A DNA stretch of 64,000 nucleotides from Streptomyces sp. C10-9-1. Lineage in GTDB: Bacteria; Actinomycetota; Actinomycetes; Streptomycetales; Streptomycetaceae. The position numbers and the translations under genes are program-made. The notes beneath the pieces are model-generated. The model made no database searches. It saw only the letters and a program-made list of their open reading frames with translations, and had not been told where the DNA came from. Of the stretch, positions 49,866 to 58,651 are shown piece by piece (within the stretch, counting starts at the first letter, position 1; the number at the start of each line of letters is the position of its first letter). The DNA lies in the NCBI RefSeq assembly GCF_024497955.1, contig NZ_JANHKP010000005.1, positions 62,001 to 126,000 on the forward strand, read 5' to 3'.

Positions 49866-52019
49866 ATGTTGAGTTCCCCCCGGCTCGTGCGCTGGCTCGT
49901 GCCGATCGTCCTGCTCGTCGCCTGGCTCGGCATCGGCGGCACCCTCGGGCCCTACGCGGGCAAGCTGGGCGAGGTCGCCACCAACGACCAGGCCTCCTTC
50001 CTGCCCCAGAACGCCGAGTCCACCCGGGTCATCGAGGCCGGCAGGGGCTTCGACCGCAACGAGTCGCTGCCCGCCGTCGTGGTGTGGACCGCCGAGGGCG
50101 GCGGCCCGGTCACCGAGGAGCAGCGCACCGCGGCGACCGGCGCCCTCGCCTCCCTGGACGGCGCCGAGGGGATCGCCGGGACGCCGTCGCCCGCACTGCC
50201 CTCCGAGGACGGGGAGGCCCTCCAGGGGGTGGTGCCGCTGCGGCCCGACCTCGGGGAGGACCTTGGCGCGGTGCTGGAGGAGGTCGGACGGGCGGCGGCG
50301 CAGGTGCCGGGGGCGTCCGCGCAGGTCGCCGGTCCCGCCGCCGCGCAGGCGGACCTCTCGGAGGCGTTCGCCGGGATCGACGGGCTGCTGCTGGCCGTCG
50401 CACTCGCCACGGTCCTGGTCATCCTGCTGCTGGTGTACCGCAGCGTGCTCCTGCCGTTCGTCATCATCCTCGGGGCGGTGTTCGCCCTCGGGCTGGCCTG
50501 CGCGGTCGTCTACGCCCTCGCCGAACGCGACGTGGTCCGGGTGGACGGCCAGGTGCAGGGCATCCTGTCGATCCTGGTGATCGGCGCCGCCACGGACTAC
50601 GCACTGCTGCTGACCGCGCGCTTCCGGGAGGAGCTGGCGCGGCGGGAGGACCGGGTGGCGGCCATGCGCGCCGCGCTGCGCGAGTCGGCCGGGCCGATCG
50701 TCGCCAGCGCCGCGACGGTGGCCCTCGGCCTGATCGCCCTGCTGCTGAGCGATCTGACCAACAACCGCGCCCTCGGCCCGGTGGGCGCCATCGGCATCGT
50801 GTGCTGCGTGCTGAGCGCGCTCACCTTCCTGCCCGCCGTACTGCTCCTCCTCGGCCGGAGCGCGTACTGGCCGGCCCGGCCGAAGGCCGCGGACGCCTCG
50901 GACGGCGGCGGGGGCGGCGTGTGGGCCAGGGTCGCCGCCCTCGTGGGCCGGGGCCCCCGCAAGGTCTGGGCCGTGACCCTCGCCGCCCTCCTGGCCTGCG
51001 CCGCCTTCTCCCCCGCGCTCGTCTCCAAGGGCGTGCCGCTGGACGAGATCTTCGTCAACGACGCGCCGTCCGTGGCCGCGCAGCGGACGCTCGGGGAGCA
51101 CTTCCCGGGCGGGTCGGGGCAGCCGGCCGTGGTGATCGCGGACGCCGACCGGGCCGACGCGGTGGTACGGGCCGCGCGCGGGACCGAGGGCGTGGCCGGG
51201 GTGACGCCGTTCACCGGCTCCGGCCGCCCCGGTCAGGGCGAGCCGCTGGTGGTCGACGGCAACGTCCGCATCGACGTCACCCTCGCCGACGCCGCGGACA
51301 GCGACGCCGCCAAGGCCGCCGTGGTGGCGCTGCGCGAGGCGGTGCACGCCGTCCCCGACGCGGACGCGGAGGTCGGCGGGTACACCGCGCAGCGGTACGA
51401 CGCCCAGCAGACCGCCGAGAGCGACCGCGCGGTGATCGTCCCCGTGGTCCTCGTGATCATCCTGCTGATCCTGGTGGTGCTGCTGCGCTCGCTGGTGATG
51501 CCCGTCCTGCTGGTGGCCACCGTCGCGCTGAACTTCCTGGCGACGCTCGGTGTGTCGGCCCTCGTCTTCCAGGGGCTGCTCGGGTTCTCGGGCACCGACC
51601 CGTCCGTCCCCCTGTACGGGTTCGTGTTCCTCGTCGCGCTGGGCGTGGACTACAACATCTTCCTGATGTCCCGGGTGCGGGAGGAGTCCCTGCGGCACGG
51701 CACCCGCGAGGGCGTGCTGCGCGGGCTGACCGCCACCGGCGGGGTGATCACCTCCGCCGGTGTGGTGCTGGCCGCCACCTTCGCGGCGCTCGCGGTCATC
51801 CCGCTGGCGTTCCTGGTGCAGATCGCCTTCATCGTGGCCTTCGGGGTCCTGCTGGACACCCTCGTGGTCCGCTCGCTGCTGGTGCCCGCGCTGGTGCTCG
51901 ACATCGGCCCGCGGGCCTGGTGGCCGGGCCGCCTCAGCCGGGACGCCCGGGAGCCGGCGGCGGTGCCCGACCGCGTGGGCGCGGGCGCGCACGCGGACGG
52001 CGCGGCCGTGCGGGACTGA
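49866..52019 (+). CDS. MMPL-family RND-type transporter
   Basis: 717 residues. Two repeats, each an N-terminal helix, an extracytoplasmic domain and a five- to six-helix bundle: LVPIVLLVAWLGIGGTL (TM1), LVIGAATDYALLLTARFREE (TM4-5, with the Asp-Tyr proton-relay pair), and its copy FLVALGVDYNIFLMSRVREE in the second half. This is the size and pattern of Streptomyces MMPL drug or lipid exporters. GGGAG sits 5 bases before ATG 49866; a TTG 13 codons upstream is possible but abuts the operator. Controlled by the upstream MarR by inference. Confidence 0.92.
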   Translation: MLSSPRLVRWLVPIVLLVAWLGIGGTLGPYAGKLGEVATNDQASFLPQNAESTRVIEAGRGFDRNESLPAVVVWTAEGGGPVTEEQRTAATGALASLDGAEGIAGTPSPALPSEDGEALQGVVPLRPDLGEDLGAVLEEVGRAAAQVPGASAQVAGPAAAQADLSEAFAGIDGLLLAVALATVLVILLLVYRSVLLPFVIILGAVFALGLACAVVYALAERDVVRVDGQVQGILSILVIGAATDYALLLTARFREELARREDRVAAMRAALRESAGPIVASAATVALGLIALLLSDLTNNRALGPVGAIGIVCCVLSALTFLPAVLLLLGRSAYWPARPKAADASDGGGGGVWARVAALVGRGPRKVWAVTLAALLACAAFSPALVSKGVPLDEIFVNDAPSVAAQRTLGEHFPGGSGQPAVVIADADRADAVVRAARGTEGVAGVTPFTGSGRPGQGEPLVVDGNVRIDVTLADAADSDAAKAAVVALREAVHAVPDADAEVGGYTAQRYDAQQTAESDRAVIVPVVLVIILLILVVLLRSLVMPVLLVATVALNFLATLGVSALVFQGLLGFSGTDPSVPLYGFVFLVALGVDYNIFLMSRVREESLRHGTREGVLRGLTATGGVITSAGVVLAATFAALAVIPLAFLVQIAFIVAFGVLLDTLVVRSLLVPALVLDIGPRAWWPGRLSRDAREPAAVPDRVGAGAHADGAAVRD

Positions 52020-52024
52020 GCGGG

Positions 52025-52063
52025 CGCCGGGCCCCGGGGTTCAGGGCGCCCCGGGGCCCGGCG
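52025..52063. terminator. Hairpin between MMPL and anti-sigma genes
   Basis: 15-base arms CGCCGGGCCCCGGGG (52025-52039) and CCCCGGGGCCCGGCG (52049-52063), 9-base loop, between convergent gene ends. Confidence 0.8.
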
Positions 52064-52095
52064 GACGGACCGCCACGCGGGGTGGAGGCGGGGGC

Positions 52096-52857
52096 TCATC
52101 CGGCGACGGGGCCCCGCACCACGCTTCTGCCGGAGTGCTCCGGGCTTCCGTCGTAGGCCTCGACGCTGACGTCGACCAGCGGGTAGGACCCGAGGTCGAC
52201 GCCCCCGGGGAGCGGCAGCGTCGCCCGCCCGGTGGGCCCGAGGACGCCGACGGCGATGACGCGGGTGCCGGTGCGGTCCGTCAGCCAGACCTCGTAGTAG
52301 CCGTCGGTGGGCGGGAGCCGCTCGACCGCGAGGCGCATCCGCCGGTCCGGGCCCGGGCCCGTCTCCACGGTGACGGTGCCCGCGGCCCGGGTGCCGGACA
52401 CCGCGGCCAGCACGTGGACGTCCCCGGGCTCCGCGGCCCTCTCCCCGCCACCGGCGGTCCAGCGCGCCGCCGCGCCGCCCGCCGCCGCACCCGCGGCGAG
52501 GCACACCGCGGCCAGGGCGAGCGCGCTGCGGCGCCGCCAGGTCCGCCCGGCCCGGGCCGCGCCCGGAGGCGGGCCGGGGGCGCGGGCGGGACCCGTCCCG
52601 GCGTCCTGCTCCGCGGCACCGGAAAGGCCCAGGTCGCGGGCGAGCGCGTCCCAGACACGGGGCGGCGGGGCGGTCAGGAGGTCCTCCAGCGTGGCGGCCC
52701 GGGCCGCCGAGGTCACCCGGCGCAGCCCGTCCAGCTCCGCGCGGCACCGGGCGCAGGTGCCCAGGTGCGCGCGGTCCTCGGGGGCAAGGGCCTCGGCCGC
52801 CCCCGGCCCGCCGAGGGCCAGTTCGAGGAGGACGCCCGGGTCCGGGTGGTCAGCCAC
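52096..52857 (-). CDS. RskA-like membrane anti-sigma factor
   Basis: 253 residues. The N-terminal anti-sigma domain has the zinc-binding pattern HLGTCARCRAELDGL (HxxxCxxC, residues about 32-39), then a linker, one transmembrane helix (about 145-166, ALALAAVCLAAGAAAGGAAA) and a C-terminal extracytoplasmic RskA domain (DGYYEVWLTDRTGTRVIAVG, then PLVDVSVEAYDGSPEHSGRS). RskA holds SigK inactive until proteolysis in M. tuberculosis. The cognate sigma is probably the ECF factor at 53661, although here the two genes are divergent with a small gene between. GTG start with GGAGA upstream. Confidence 0.88.
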   Translation of the reverse strand: MADHPDPGVLLELALGGPGAAEALAPEDRAHLGTCARCRAELDGLRRVTSAARAATLEDLLTAPPPRVWDALARDLGLSGAAEQDAGTGPARAPGPPPGAARAGRTWRRRSALALAAVCLAAGAAAGGAAARWTAGGGERAAEPGDVHVLAAVSGTRAAGTVTVETGPGPDRRMRLAVERLPPTDGYYEVWLTDRTGTRVIAVGVLGPTGRATLPLPGGVDLGSYPLVDVSVEAYDGSPEHSGRSVVRGPVAG

Positions 52858-53203
52858 GGCCCGTCTCCGCCGACGGCACCGGGCGCCGCACCGCCGCCGG
52901 GGGCCGGGCCGCGCCGGGGGCCGGCGGGCGCGGGCCCGCGGCCGGGGCGGCGGCCGCACCGTCCGGCTCAGCGGAGCGCATGCGCGCGGGGGCGCGGGGC
53001 CGGACCGGCCGGCCGGCCGGGGGCCGCGGTCCGGGGTTGCGCGGCCGGGCGGCGGCCGCCCGGGAGCGCCGCCGGGGTGCGGGGGTTCATCGCGTGACGT
53101 CCCTTCGTGGCCTACGGGCCCGGTCACGGGTCCTGCCACCTTCTTCCGCCGGGGGACGGCGGAAGGATGCGCCACGAGGCCGCGGAAGCGGCCCGACGGC
53201 AGC
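52858..53203. other. GC-rich gene-free stretch of about 350 bp
   Basis: Upstream of the anti-sigma gene. In-frame extensions of that gene here are Arg/Pro low-complexity and were rejected. It should carry the anti-sigma promoter; I could not identify boxes. A putative start of unrelated RNA or gene is not seen. Confidence 0.35.
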
Positions 53204-53234
53204 GGCGCGGCGCACCCGGCGGGTGCGCCGCGCC
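53204..53234 (-). terminator. Hairpin after the DUF6480-like gene
   Basis: 14-base perfect arms GGCGCGGCGCACCC (53204-53217) and GGGTGCGCCGCGCC (53221-53234) with a GGC loop, 14 bases past the stop on the minus strand. Confidence 0.8.
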
Positions 53235-53248
53235 GCCCTCGGCGGGCT

Positions 53249-53428
53249 TCAGAGGTCGATCATGCGGAACACGAAGAACGCCCCGAAGAGCACGGCCCCG
53301 AGAGCGATGATCCCCAGCCAGAACCAGGGGTGCTCCCAGATGCCGCCGTCGCGCGGCTCCTCGTGCACCTCGGCGGTCGATCCCTCGGCGGGCGGCGTCT
53401 CCTCCGGCGGTACGAGCGGTTCTGTCAT
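53249..53428 (-). CDS. Small DUF6480-like membrane protein
   Basis: 59 residues. A hydrophilic Pro/Glu-rich N-terminus (VPPEETPPAEGSTAEVHEEP) is followed by one C-terminal transmembrane helix (WFWLGIIALGAVLFGAFFVF) and MIDL. The PPEETPPAEGS motif matches my recollection of DUF6480 in Streptomyces; function unknown. It lies between divergent anti-sigma and sigma genes and has its own terminator. Confidence 0.7.
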   Translation of the reverse strand: MTEPLVPPEETPPAEGSTAEVHEEPRDGGIWEHPWFWLGIIALGAVLFGAFFVFRMIDL

Positions 53429-53561
53429 GGCCCCAGGATTGGGCCTCCGCAGCGGTCGCGCACCTCGGGCGCCGCCCCCGGCCGGTGGTCCGGTTCCGGA
53501 GCGCCGCGTTTGCCGGAGGGGGCGTCGGACACGGTCGGCGCGCACCGCGGGGAAAAACGAC

Positions 53562-53574
53562 GCACTAACAGTGC
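53562..53574. promoter_or_regulatory. Short inverted repeat upstream of the ECF sigma gene
   Basis: GCACT (53562-53566), AAC, AGTGC (53570-53574) in an AT-richer patch (AAAAACGACGCACTAACAGT). It resembles TetR-type half sites (TTGCACTGTTAGTGC on the minus strand) seen in actinomycete promoters and lies about 87 bp before the sigma ATG. The regulator is not obvious. Confidence 0.4.
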
Positions 53575-53660
53575 AAGTTGTGCGGCGCGTCCGGTCACAG
53601 GACGGTGGAGGCGAACGCGAGGACCTGCCGGGTCCCGCCCGTCGCACGAGGAGCCACGCC

Positions 53661-54386
53661 ATGGACCGGCACCGAACCGGACCGGCTCGACGGTCCGACG
53701 CCCGCACCGCCCCGGCCGCCGCCGGGCCCGGGAGCGCCCGCCCGGACGACGCCGCCGACGCGGCCCTGGTCCACGGGTTCGTGAGCGGCGACGAGGCCAG
53801 CATCGAGGCCGTGTACCGGCGCTGGAGCCCGCTCGTCCACACGATCGCCCGGCGCACGCTGGGCGACGACCGCGAGGCCGAGGACGTGACCCAGCAGGTG
53901 TTCCTGGCCGCGTGGAAGGGCCGCGGCGGCTACCGGCCCGGGCGCGGGGGCCTGCCCGGCTGGCTCGTGGGCATCACCCGCCACAAGATCGCCGACGCCC
54001 TCGCCGCCCGCACGCGGCGCACCGAGATCGCCCTGGCCAGCGCCCGCCGCGAGCAGGGGCCGTCCGGTGCGGCCCCCGGCGGCGCGGACGAGGCGGTCGA
54101 CCGGGTACTCCTGCTCCAGGCGCTGGAGACCCTGCCCGCCGCGCAGCGCCGGGTCGTCGGACTGGCTTTCTACGGGGACCTCACCCAGACCCAGATCGCC
54201 GCGCAGACCGGTCTGCCGCTCGGCACCGTCAAGAGCCACGTCCGCCGGGCCATGCAGGTGCTGCGGAGGGCCCTGGAGGCCGGCACCGAGGGCACACCCG
54301 GTCCTCCGGTTCCGCGCTCCGCCGCCCCGGCGGGGACGGGGAACCGCACGGCGGCGCGCACCCACCGCACGGCCCGCGCCGCCTGA
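53661..54386 (+). CDS. ECF RNA polymerase sigma factor (SigK-like)
   Basis: 241 residues. Region 2: ALVHGFVSGDEASIEAVYRR, LGDDREAEDVTQQVFLAAWK, and LPGWLVGITRHKIADAL; region 4: LPAAQRRVVGLAFYGDLTQT and QIAAQTGLPLGTVKSHVRRA. The sequence order and neighbouring RskA-like anti-sigma and FAS1 genes fit the SigK group. Both ends carry extra disordered tails. GAGGAG sits before the ATG. A 23-bp-arm terminator follows. No in-frame extra C-terminal domain (such as SnoaL) is present. Confidence 0.9.
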   Translation: MDRHRTGPARRSDARTAPAAAGPGSARPDDAADAALVHGFVSGDEASIEAVYRRWSPLVHTIARRTLGDDREAEDVTQQVFLAAWKGRGGYRPGRGGLPGWLVGITRHKIADALAARTRRTEIALASARREQGPSGAAPGGADEAVDRVLLLQALETLPAAQRRVVGLAFYGDLTQTQIAAQTGLPLGTVKSHVRRAMQVLRRALEAGTEGTPGPPVPRSAAPAGTGNRTAARTHRTARAA

Positions 54387-54390
54387 CCGC

Positions 54391-54440
54391 CGCCGCAGCG
54401 CCGGGCCCCCGCGCAACCGCGGGGGCCCGGCGCTGCGGCG
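54391..54440. terminator. Very strong hairpin between sigma and FAS1 genes
   Basis: 23-base perfect arms (54391-54413 and 54418-54440) with a CAAC loop; the stem starts CGCCGCAGCGCCGGG. It starts 4 bases after the sigma stop and serves convergent transcription from the FAS1 gene as well. Confidence 0.88.
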
Positions 54441-54552
54441 TCCCGGGGCGTGGCGCCGGTCCCCGGCGGTCGGCCCGGGACCGGCGCTCCCCCGCCCGCG
54501 GGCGGTCGGAGGCGGCGCACGGTCGACCGTGCGCCGCCGATCGGATAAGGGG

Positions 54553-55152
54553 TCAGGACGGCGAGGAGGCGGGCTCGGGAGGCAGCAGCACCGTGTCGAC
54601 GAGGTGCACGGTGGCGTTCCCGGTCTCCAGGTCGCCGCAGACGACCTTGGCGGAGTCGTTCACGATGTAGGCCCCGTCCACCTCGTCGGTGGTCAGGTCC
54701 TCGCCCTGGAGCGTCTCGAAGGTGCCGTCGGCCAGGTCGCCGGGGGCGACCTCCTCGCCCACCACGTGGTAGGTGAGGACCTCGGTCAGCTGGTCCTTGT
54801 CGGCCAGCAGCGCGTCGAGATCGGCCTGCGGGACCTTCTCGAACGCCTCGTCGGTCGGGGCGAAGACCGTGATGTTCTCCGCGTCGTTCAGCGTGTCGGC
54901 CAGACCGGCCTGCTCGATCGCCGCGGTGAGGGTGGAGAGCTCGGGGTTGTTGGACGCGGCGGTGGCGACCGGGTCGTCGACCATGCCCTCGGCGCTGCCC
55001 TCGCCCTCCTGGGGAAGCGACGCGCAGGCGGGACCGACCGGCTCCGCGCGGACGTCTGCCTGTGCGGGCGTACCGAGCATCAGTGCCAGCGGGATCAGCA
55101 GGGTGCCGACACCCGCGGCCACGGTGCCGCGGCGGGTGAGGTTGGTGTTCAT
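54553..55152 (-). CDS. Secreted fasciclin (FAS1) domain protein, MPT70/MPT83-like
   Basis: 199 residues. A signal peptide (TNLTRRGTVAAGVGTLLIPL, cleavage near APAQADV-type site TPAQA) is followed by PVGPACASLPQEGEGSAEGM and one FAS1 domain (H1: ITVFAPTDEAFEKVP; H2: YHVVGEEVAPGDLADGTFET; C-terminal NATVHLVDTVLLPPE). The Cys pair (one near residue 60 after PVGPA, one in VVCGDLETGN) matches the disulphide of mycobacterial MPT70/MPT83. No lipobox Cys is seen, so it is secreted like MPT70. ATG 55152 follows AAGGGCGG. Convergent with the sigma gene. Confidence 0.9.
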   Translation of the reverse strand: MNTNLTRRGTVAAGVGTLLIPLALMLGTPAQADVRAEPVGPACASLPQEGEGSAEGMVDDPVATAASNNPELSTLTAAIEQAGLADTLNDAENITVFAPTDEAFEKVPQADLDALLADKDQLTEVLTYHVVGEEVAPGDLADGTFETLQGEDLTTDEVDGAYIVNDSAKVVCGDLETGNATVHLVDTVLLPPEPASSPS

Positions 55153-55210
55153 GGTTCCGCCCTTCCGGATCGCTGGAGCGGGCGCGGTACGCGGTGCGCC
55201 CGTCATGAGA

Positions 55211-55239
55211 GGTTCGCGGCCACCCGCGGCAACGGATGC
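55211..55239 (-). promoter_or_regulatory. Possible ECF (SigK-type) promoter of the FAS1 gene
   Basis: Minus-strand GCATCC (55239-55234), a 17-base spacer and CGAACC (55216-55211), leaving a leader of roughly 50 bases. This resembles the CCATCC/CGAAT pattern I recall for mycobacterial SigK. A similar pair upstream of the sigma gene has a different spacing, so autoregulation is not supported by this motif. Confidence 0.35.
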
Positions 55240-55291
55240 CCTGTATGTTCGATTTCTTCCCTTCTCCTGCGATGCGGGGCCGGGGCCCGCC

Positions 55292-56317
55292 TCAGGAGCG
55301 CATCAGCGCCTCAAGCGAACCGACCGCCGAGCGCAGCCCCTGGAGGCGGCCGGTGCCCGGCGGCACCGCGGTTCCCGACCAGCCCGGGCCCGCCAGCAGC
55401 AGCGCAGGGCTCTCCCGCGCCCCGCGCACACCCCACTCCATGCCGGCCACCCACTGGACCAGCGCCCGGTCCGCCGTCGAGCGGGACTGGGCCCAGAGCA
55501 CCACCGCCGACGGCCCCGTGCGGCGGACCGCCTCCAGCAGGGCCTCGGCCGGGAGCGCGGCCCCGTACATCCGGGCGGGCAGGCGCCGTTCGGCGAGGGC
55601 CGCGGCGAGGGCCTCCAGGGGAAGGCTGTGCTCCTCCCCGGGGACGCAGGCCAGCAGCGCGGGGGCGAGCGGGAGGGCGCCGCGGGTGCTGTGCGCACGC
55701 CGCACGGCGCTGGAGACGTGCCAGGAGAGCAGGTGCTCGACCTCGACGTAGCGCTCCCCCGACGTCGCCCACTTGCGGCCCACGGCGTGCAGGGTCGGGG
55801 CCAGCACCTCCTCCCAGGCGGTGACGATCCCGTACTCGGCGATGGCCGCCTCCAGGATCTCCTCCACCGCCGGCGCGTCGAGGCGCAGCGCGGCGCGGGC
55901 GAGACCGCGGCACTCCTGGCGGACGTTCCCGAGGGGGAGGGCGTTGCGTCCTCCGGGGCCGCCCGAGCGGATGGGCGCTCCCCCGGCGGGCGGCCCGCCC
56001 GCGGCGGCGGGCCCCGGCTCCCCGGCGGGCGCGGTGTCCTGGGCGAGCACGGTGTCCCCGGCGGGCGTGGCGGACCGCAGGACGGCGCGCGCCGCCTCGG
56101 CCGGGGGGACGCCCTGGGCGGTGAGCCGGCACATCTCCTCGATCCGGCCGATGTCCTGCGGCGTCCAGCGGCGGTGCCGGCCGTCCTGCCGGGTCGCGGG
56201 GCCGATGCCGTAACGCCGCTCCCAGGACCGCAGGGTGGTCGCGGCGACGCCGAGCCGCCGGGCCACGGCCCCGGTACTCAGCGAGAGGTCCCGGCCCGCG
56301 GGGTCGTCGGTGCCCAT
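55292..56317 (-). CDS. MerR-family regulator with cobalamin-binding domain (LitR/CarH-like)
   Basis: 341 residues. HTH: STGAVARRLGVAATTLRSWE with RRYGIGP, typical MerR. The C-terminal helical bundle and B12-binding domain retain Trp183, Glu194-His195 and the GEEH His230; the 35-residue spacing from His195 to His230 equals that of His142 to His177 (lower axial ligand) in Thermus CarH. The residue next to the Trp is Ala, where CarH has the His (132) that ligates cobalt after photolysis. So B12 binding is likely, light response less sure. No Shine-Dalgarno; TAAGCT six bases before the ATG suggests a leaderless transcript, with inverted GCAGC-ACC-GCTGC at 56334-56346 upstream. Confidence 0.83.
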   Translation of the reverse strand: MGTDDPAGRDLSLSTGAVARRLGVAATTLRSWERRYGIGPATRQDGRHRRWTPQDIGRIEEMCRLTAQGVPPAEAARAVLRSATPAGDTVLAQDTAPAGEPGPAAAGGPPAGGAPIRSGGPGGRNALPLGNVRQECRGLARAALRLDAPAVEEILEAAIAEYGIVTAWEEVLAPTLHAVGRKWATSGERYVEVEHLLSWHVSSAVRRAHSTRGALPLAPALLACVPGEEHSLPLEALAAALAERRLPARMYGAALPAEALLEAVRRTGPSAVVLWAQSRSTADRALVQWVAGMEWGVRGARESPALLLAGPGWSGTAVPPGTGRLQGLRSAVGSLEALMRS

Positions 56318-56397
56318 GGGACCAGCTTACGACGCAGCACCGCTGCAAACCGGCCGGTCCGCCCCGGCGGGAGCCGGGGCGGACCGCACGGCGCCGC

Positions 56398-57528
56398 TCA
56401 GCAGATGCGCGGCAGCTGCTCGCCCAGCGGCATGTCGACCACCCGCGTCCCGCCGAGACCGGTACGGGCGACGACCATGCCCGGGTGGTCCTCGACGGCC
56501 TCGCCGATCACCGCCGCCTCCCGCCCCAGCGGGTGGGACCGCATCGCGTCGAGGACCGCGTCGGCGTGCTCCCGGGGAACGAAGGCCACCAGCTTGCCCT
56601 CGTTGGCGACGAGCAGCGGGTCGAGCCCGAGGAAGGCGCACGCGGCGGCGACCGGTTCGGGCACGGGTACGGCCCGCTCCTCGATCACCACGCCGGTGCC
56701 CGAGGCCGCGGCGATCTCGTTGAGCGAGGCCGCCAGGCCGCCCCGGGTGGGGTCGCGCAGGACGTGGAGATCCGGTGTGACGGCCAGCATGGCGTCCACC
56801 AGACCACCGAGCGGCGCACAGTCGCTCTCGACGCCCACGCCGAACTCCATCCCCTCCCGGACGCTGAGGATGGCGATGCCGTGGGCGCCGACGGCGCCGC
56901 TGACCAGCACCGCGTCACCCGGCCGGACCCGCTGCGGACGGAGGTCCACCCCGGCCGGGATGAGGCCGACCGCCGAGGTGTTGATGTAGACGCCGTCTCC
57001 GTGGCCGGCCTCCACGACCTTGGTGTCGCCGGTCGCCACCTCGACTCCCGCGGCCCGCGCGGCGGCGCCCATGGCCCCGGCCACACGGCCGAGGACCTCC
57101 ATCTCGACTCCCTCCTCCAGGATGAAGCCGCAGGAGAGGTAGGCCGCTCTGGCCCCTCGCATGGCGAGGTCGTTCACGGTGCCGTTCACGGCGAGGTCCC
57201 CGATGCTGCCCCCGGGGAAGAACAGCGGCCGCACCACGAAGGAGTCAGTGGAGAAGGCCAGCCGCGCACCGCCGAGCTCGACGGCGGCGCTGTCGCCGAG
57301 GCGGTCCAGCGCGGGGCCCCCGAACGCGGGGGCGAAGACGTGCTCGACGAGTTCGGCCGACATCGCCCCGCCGCCGCCGTGGCCCATCACCACGCGCGGC
57401 TGGTCGCGCAGGGGCGCCGGGCAGGTCCACCCGATCAGGTCGGGCCCGGCGTCCGGGGCCGCCGGAGCGTCCGGGGCCCGCGTCGCGTCCGCCGGGTCGC
57501 GCGGGGTCCGTGTCGTGGTCTCAGCCAA
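56398..57528 (-). CDS. hypE: [NiFe]-hydrogenase maturation protein HypE (carbamoyl dehydratase)
   Basis: 376 residues. PurM-like ATPase: [20 protein letters not shown], then [20 protein letters not shown] with [19 protein letters not shown]. It ends with the diagnostic PRIC, whose C-terminal Cys is carbamoylated by HypF and dehydrated to thiocyanate, donating CN to HypD/HypC. TTG 57528 was chosen since GAGGAGG (inside hypD) sits 6 bases upstream; it overlaps hypD by 8 bases. Last hyp gene of the operon; 80 bp before the MerR gene. Confidence 0.96.
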   Translation of the reverse strand: MAETTTRTPRDPADATRAPDAPAAPDAGPDLIGWTCPAPLRDQPRVVMGHGGGGAMSAELVEHVFAPAFGGPALDRLGDSAAVELGGARLAFSTDSFVVRPLFFPGGSIGDLAVNGTVNDLAMRGARAAYLSCGFILEEGVEMEVLGRVAGAMGAAARAAGVEVATGDTKVVEAGHGDGVYINTSAVGLIPAGVDLRPQRVRPGDAVLVSGAVGAHGIAILSVREGMEFGVGVESDCAPLGGLVDAMLAVTPDLHVLRDPTRGGLAASLNEIAAASGTGVVIEERAVPVPEPVAAACAFLGLDPLLVANEGKLVAFVPREHADAVLDAMRSHPLGREAAVIGEAVEDHPGMVVARTGLGGTRVVDMPLGEQLPRIC

Positions 57529-58651
57529 CGGGGGCCTCCTCGGAGGGTGCGGTCGGCGGCACGGTCTCCAGCCGCCGGTACAGGTAGTAGGCGGCACACG
57601 CCCCCTCGCTGGAGACCATGGTGGCGCCGAGCGGGGTGCGCGGGGTGCAGGTGGTGCCGAAGGCCTCGCACTCGTGGGGCCTGAGCTTGCCCTGGAGCAC
57701 CTCGCCGCTGCGGCAGGCGGCCGGTTCCCGGGTGTCGATGCCGGTGACGCTGAAGCGGTGCTCGGCGTCGTACGCGCGGTAGCGCTCGGACAGCCGCCAG
57801 CCGCTGGACGGGATCACCCCGATGCCCCGCCACGCGCGGTCGGTGACCTCGAAGACGTCGTCCAGCATGGCCCGCGCCGCGGGGTTGCCCTCGGGACGCA
57901 CGGCGCGCGGGTAGGCGTTGTCGACGGTGTGCTCCCCGCGCTCCAGCTGGCGGACGGTGCGGCGCACCCCTTCGAGGATGTCCAGGGGTTCGAAGCCGGT
58001 CACCACGATGGGCACGCCGAAGCGGTCGGCCAGGTCCGGGTACTCCGCGGTGCCCATCACGCTGCACACGTGCCCGGCCGCCAGGAAGGCCTGCACCCGG
58101 CAGTCGGGCGACTGCATGACCGCCTCGATGGCCGGAGGCACCCGCACGTGGGAGACGAGGAGGCTGAAGTTGCCGATGCCCAGCCGCCGGGCCTGGTGGA
58201 CCGCCATCGCGTTGGGCGGGGCCGTGGTCTCGAAGCCGATGCCGAAGAAGACCACCTCGCGGTCGGGGTTCTCCCGCGCGATCCGCAGGGCGTCCAGGGG
58301 CGAGTAGACGACGCGCACGTCGCCGCCGGCGCCGCGCACCTGGAACAGGTCCCGGCCGGTACCCGGGACCCGCAGCATGTCGCCGAAGGAGCAGAAGACG
58401 ACCCCCGGCCGGGAGGCGATCTCCAGGGCCTTGTCGATGACCTCCAGCGGCGTGACGCAGACCGGGCAGCCGGGCCCGTGGATCAGCTCGACCTCCGGGG
58501 GCAGGAGCTGGTCGATCCCGTGGCGGATGATGGTGTGGGTCTGGCCTCCGCAGACCTCCATCAGGGCCCACGGCCGGGTCACGGCGGCCCTGATGTCGTC
58601 GAGGAGCCGACGGGCGAGGGCGGGGTCCTGGAACTCGTCGATGTACTTCAC
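57521..58651 (-). CDS. hypD: [NiFe]-hydrogenase maturation protein HypD
   Basis: 376 residues. Motifs: [50 protein letters not shown], and the C-terminal Cys cluster ([20 protein letters not shown] and [20 protein letters not shown]) that binds a [4Fe-4S] cluster. With HypC it forms the scaffold on which Fe(CN)2CO is assembled. GTG start overlaps the hypC stop (GTGA), implying coupled synthesis of the two partners. Confidence 0.97.
   Translation of the reverse strand: MKYIDEFQDPALARRLLDDIRAAVTRPWALMEVCGGQTHTIIRHGIDQLLPPEVELIHGPGCPVCVTPLEVIDKALEIASRPGVVFCSFGDMLRVPGTGRDLFQVRGAGGDVRVVYSPLDALRIARENPDREVVFFGIGFETTAPPNAMAVHQARRLGIGNFSLLVSHVRVPPAIEAVMQSPDCRVQAFLAAGHVCSVMGTAEYPDLADRFGVPIVVTGFEPLDILEGVRRTVRQLERGEHTVDNAYPRAVRPEGNPAARAMLDDVFEVTDRAWRGIGVIPSSGWRLSERYRAYDAEHRFSVTGIDTREPAACRSGEVLQGKLRPHECEAFGTTCTPRTPLGATMVSSEGACAAYYLYRRLETVPPTAPSEEAPVG

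Noticed and set aside
52858..53175. Extension of the anti-sigma gene to a 359-residue product
   Set aside because: The extra N-terminus is low-complexity Arg/Pro sequence; GTG 52857 has a ribosome site and starts the zinc anti-sigma domain.
53580..53650. SigK-type autoregulatory promoter upstream of the sigma gene
   Set aside because: A GCGTCC and CGAACG pair is present, but the spacer is 19 bases rather than the 17 seen before the FAS1 gene, so I do not call it.
57529..57597. Upstream ATG start for hypE at 57597
   Set aside because: It would add 23 residues of Arg/Pro-rich sequence deep inside hypD; the TTG at 57528 has GAGGAGG at the right distance.
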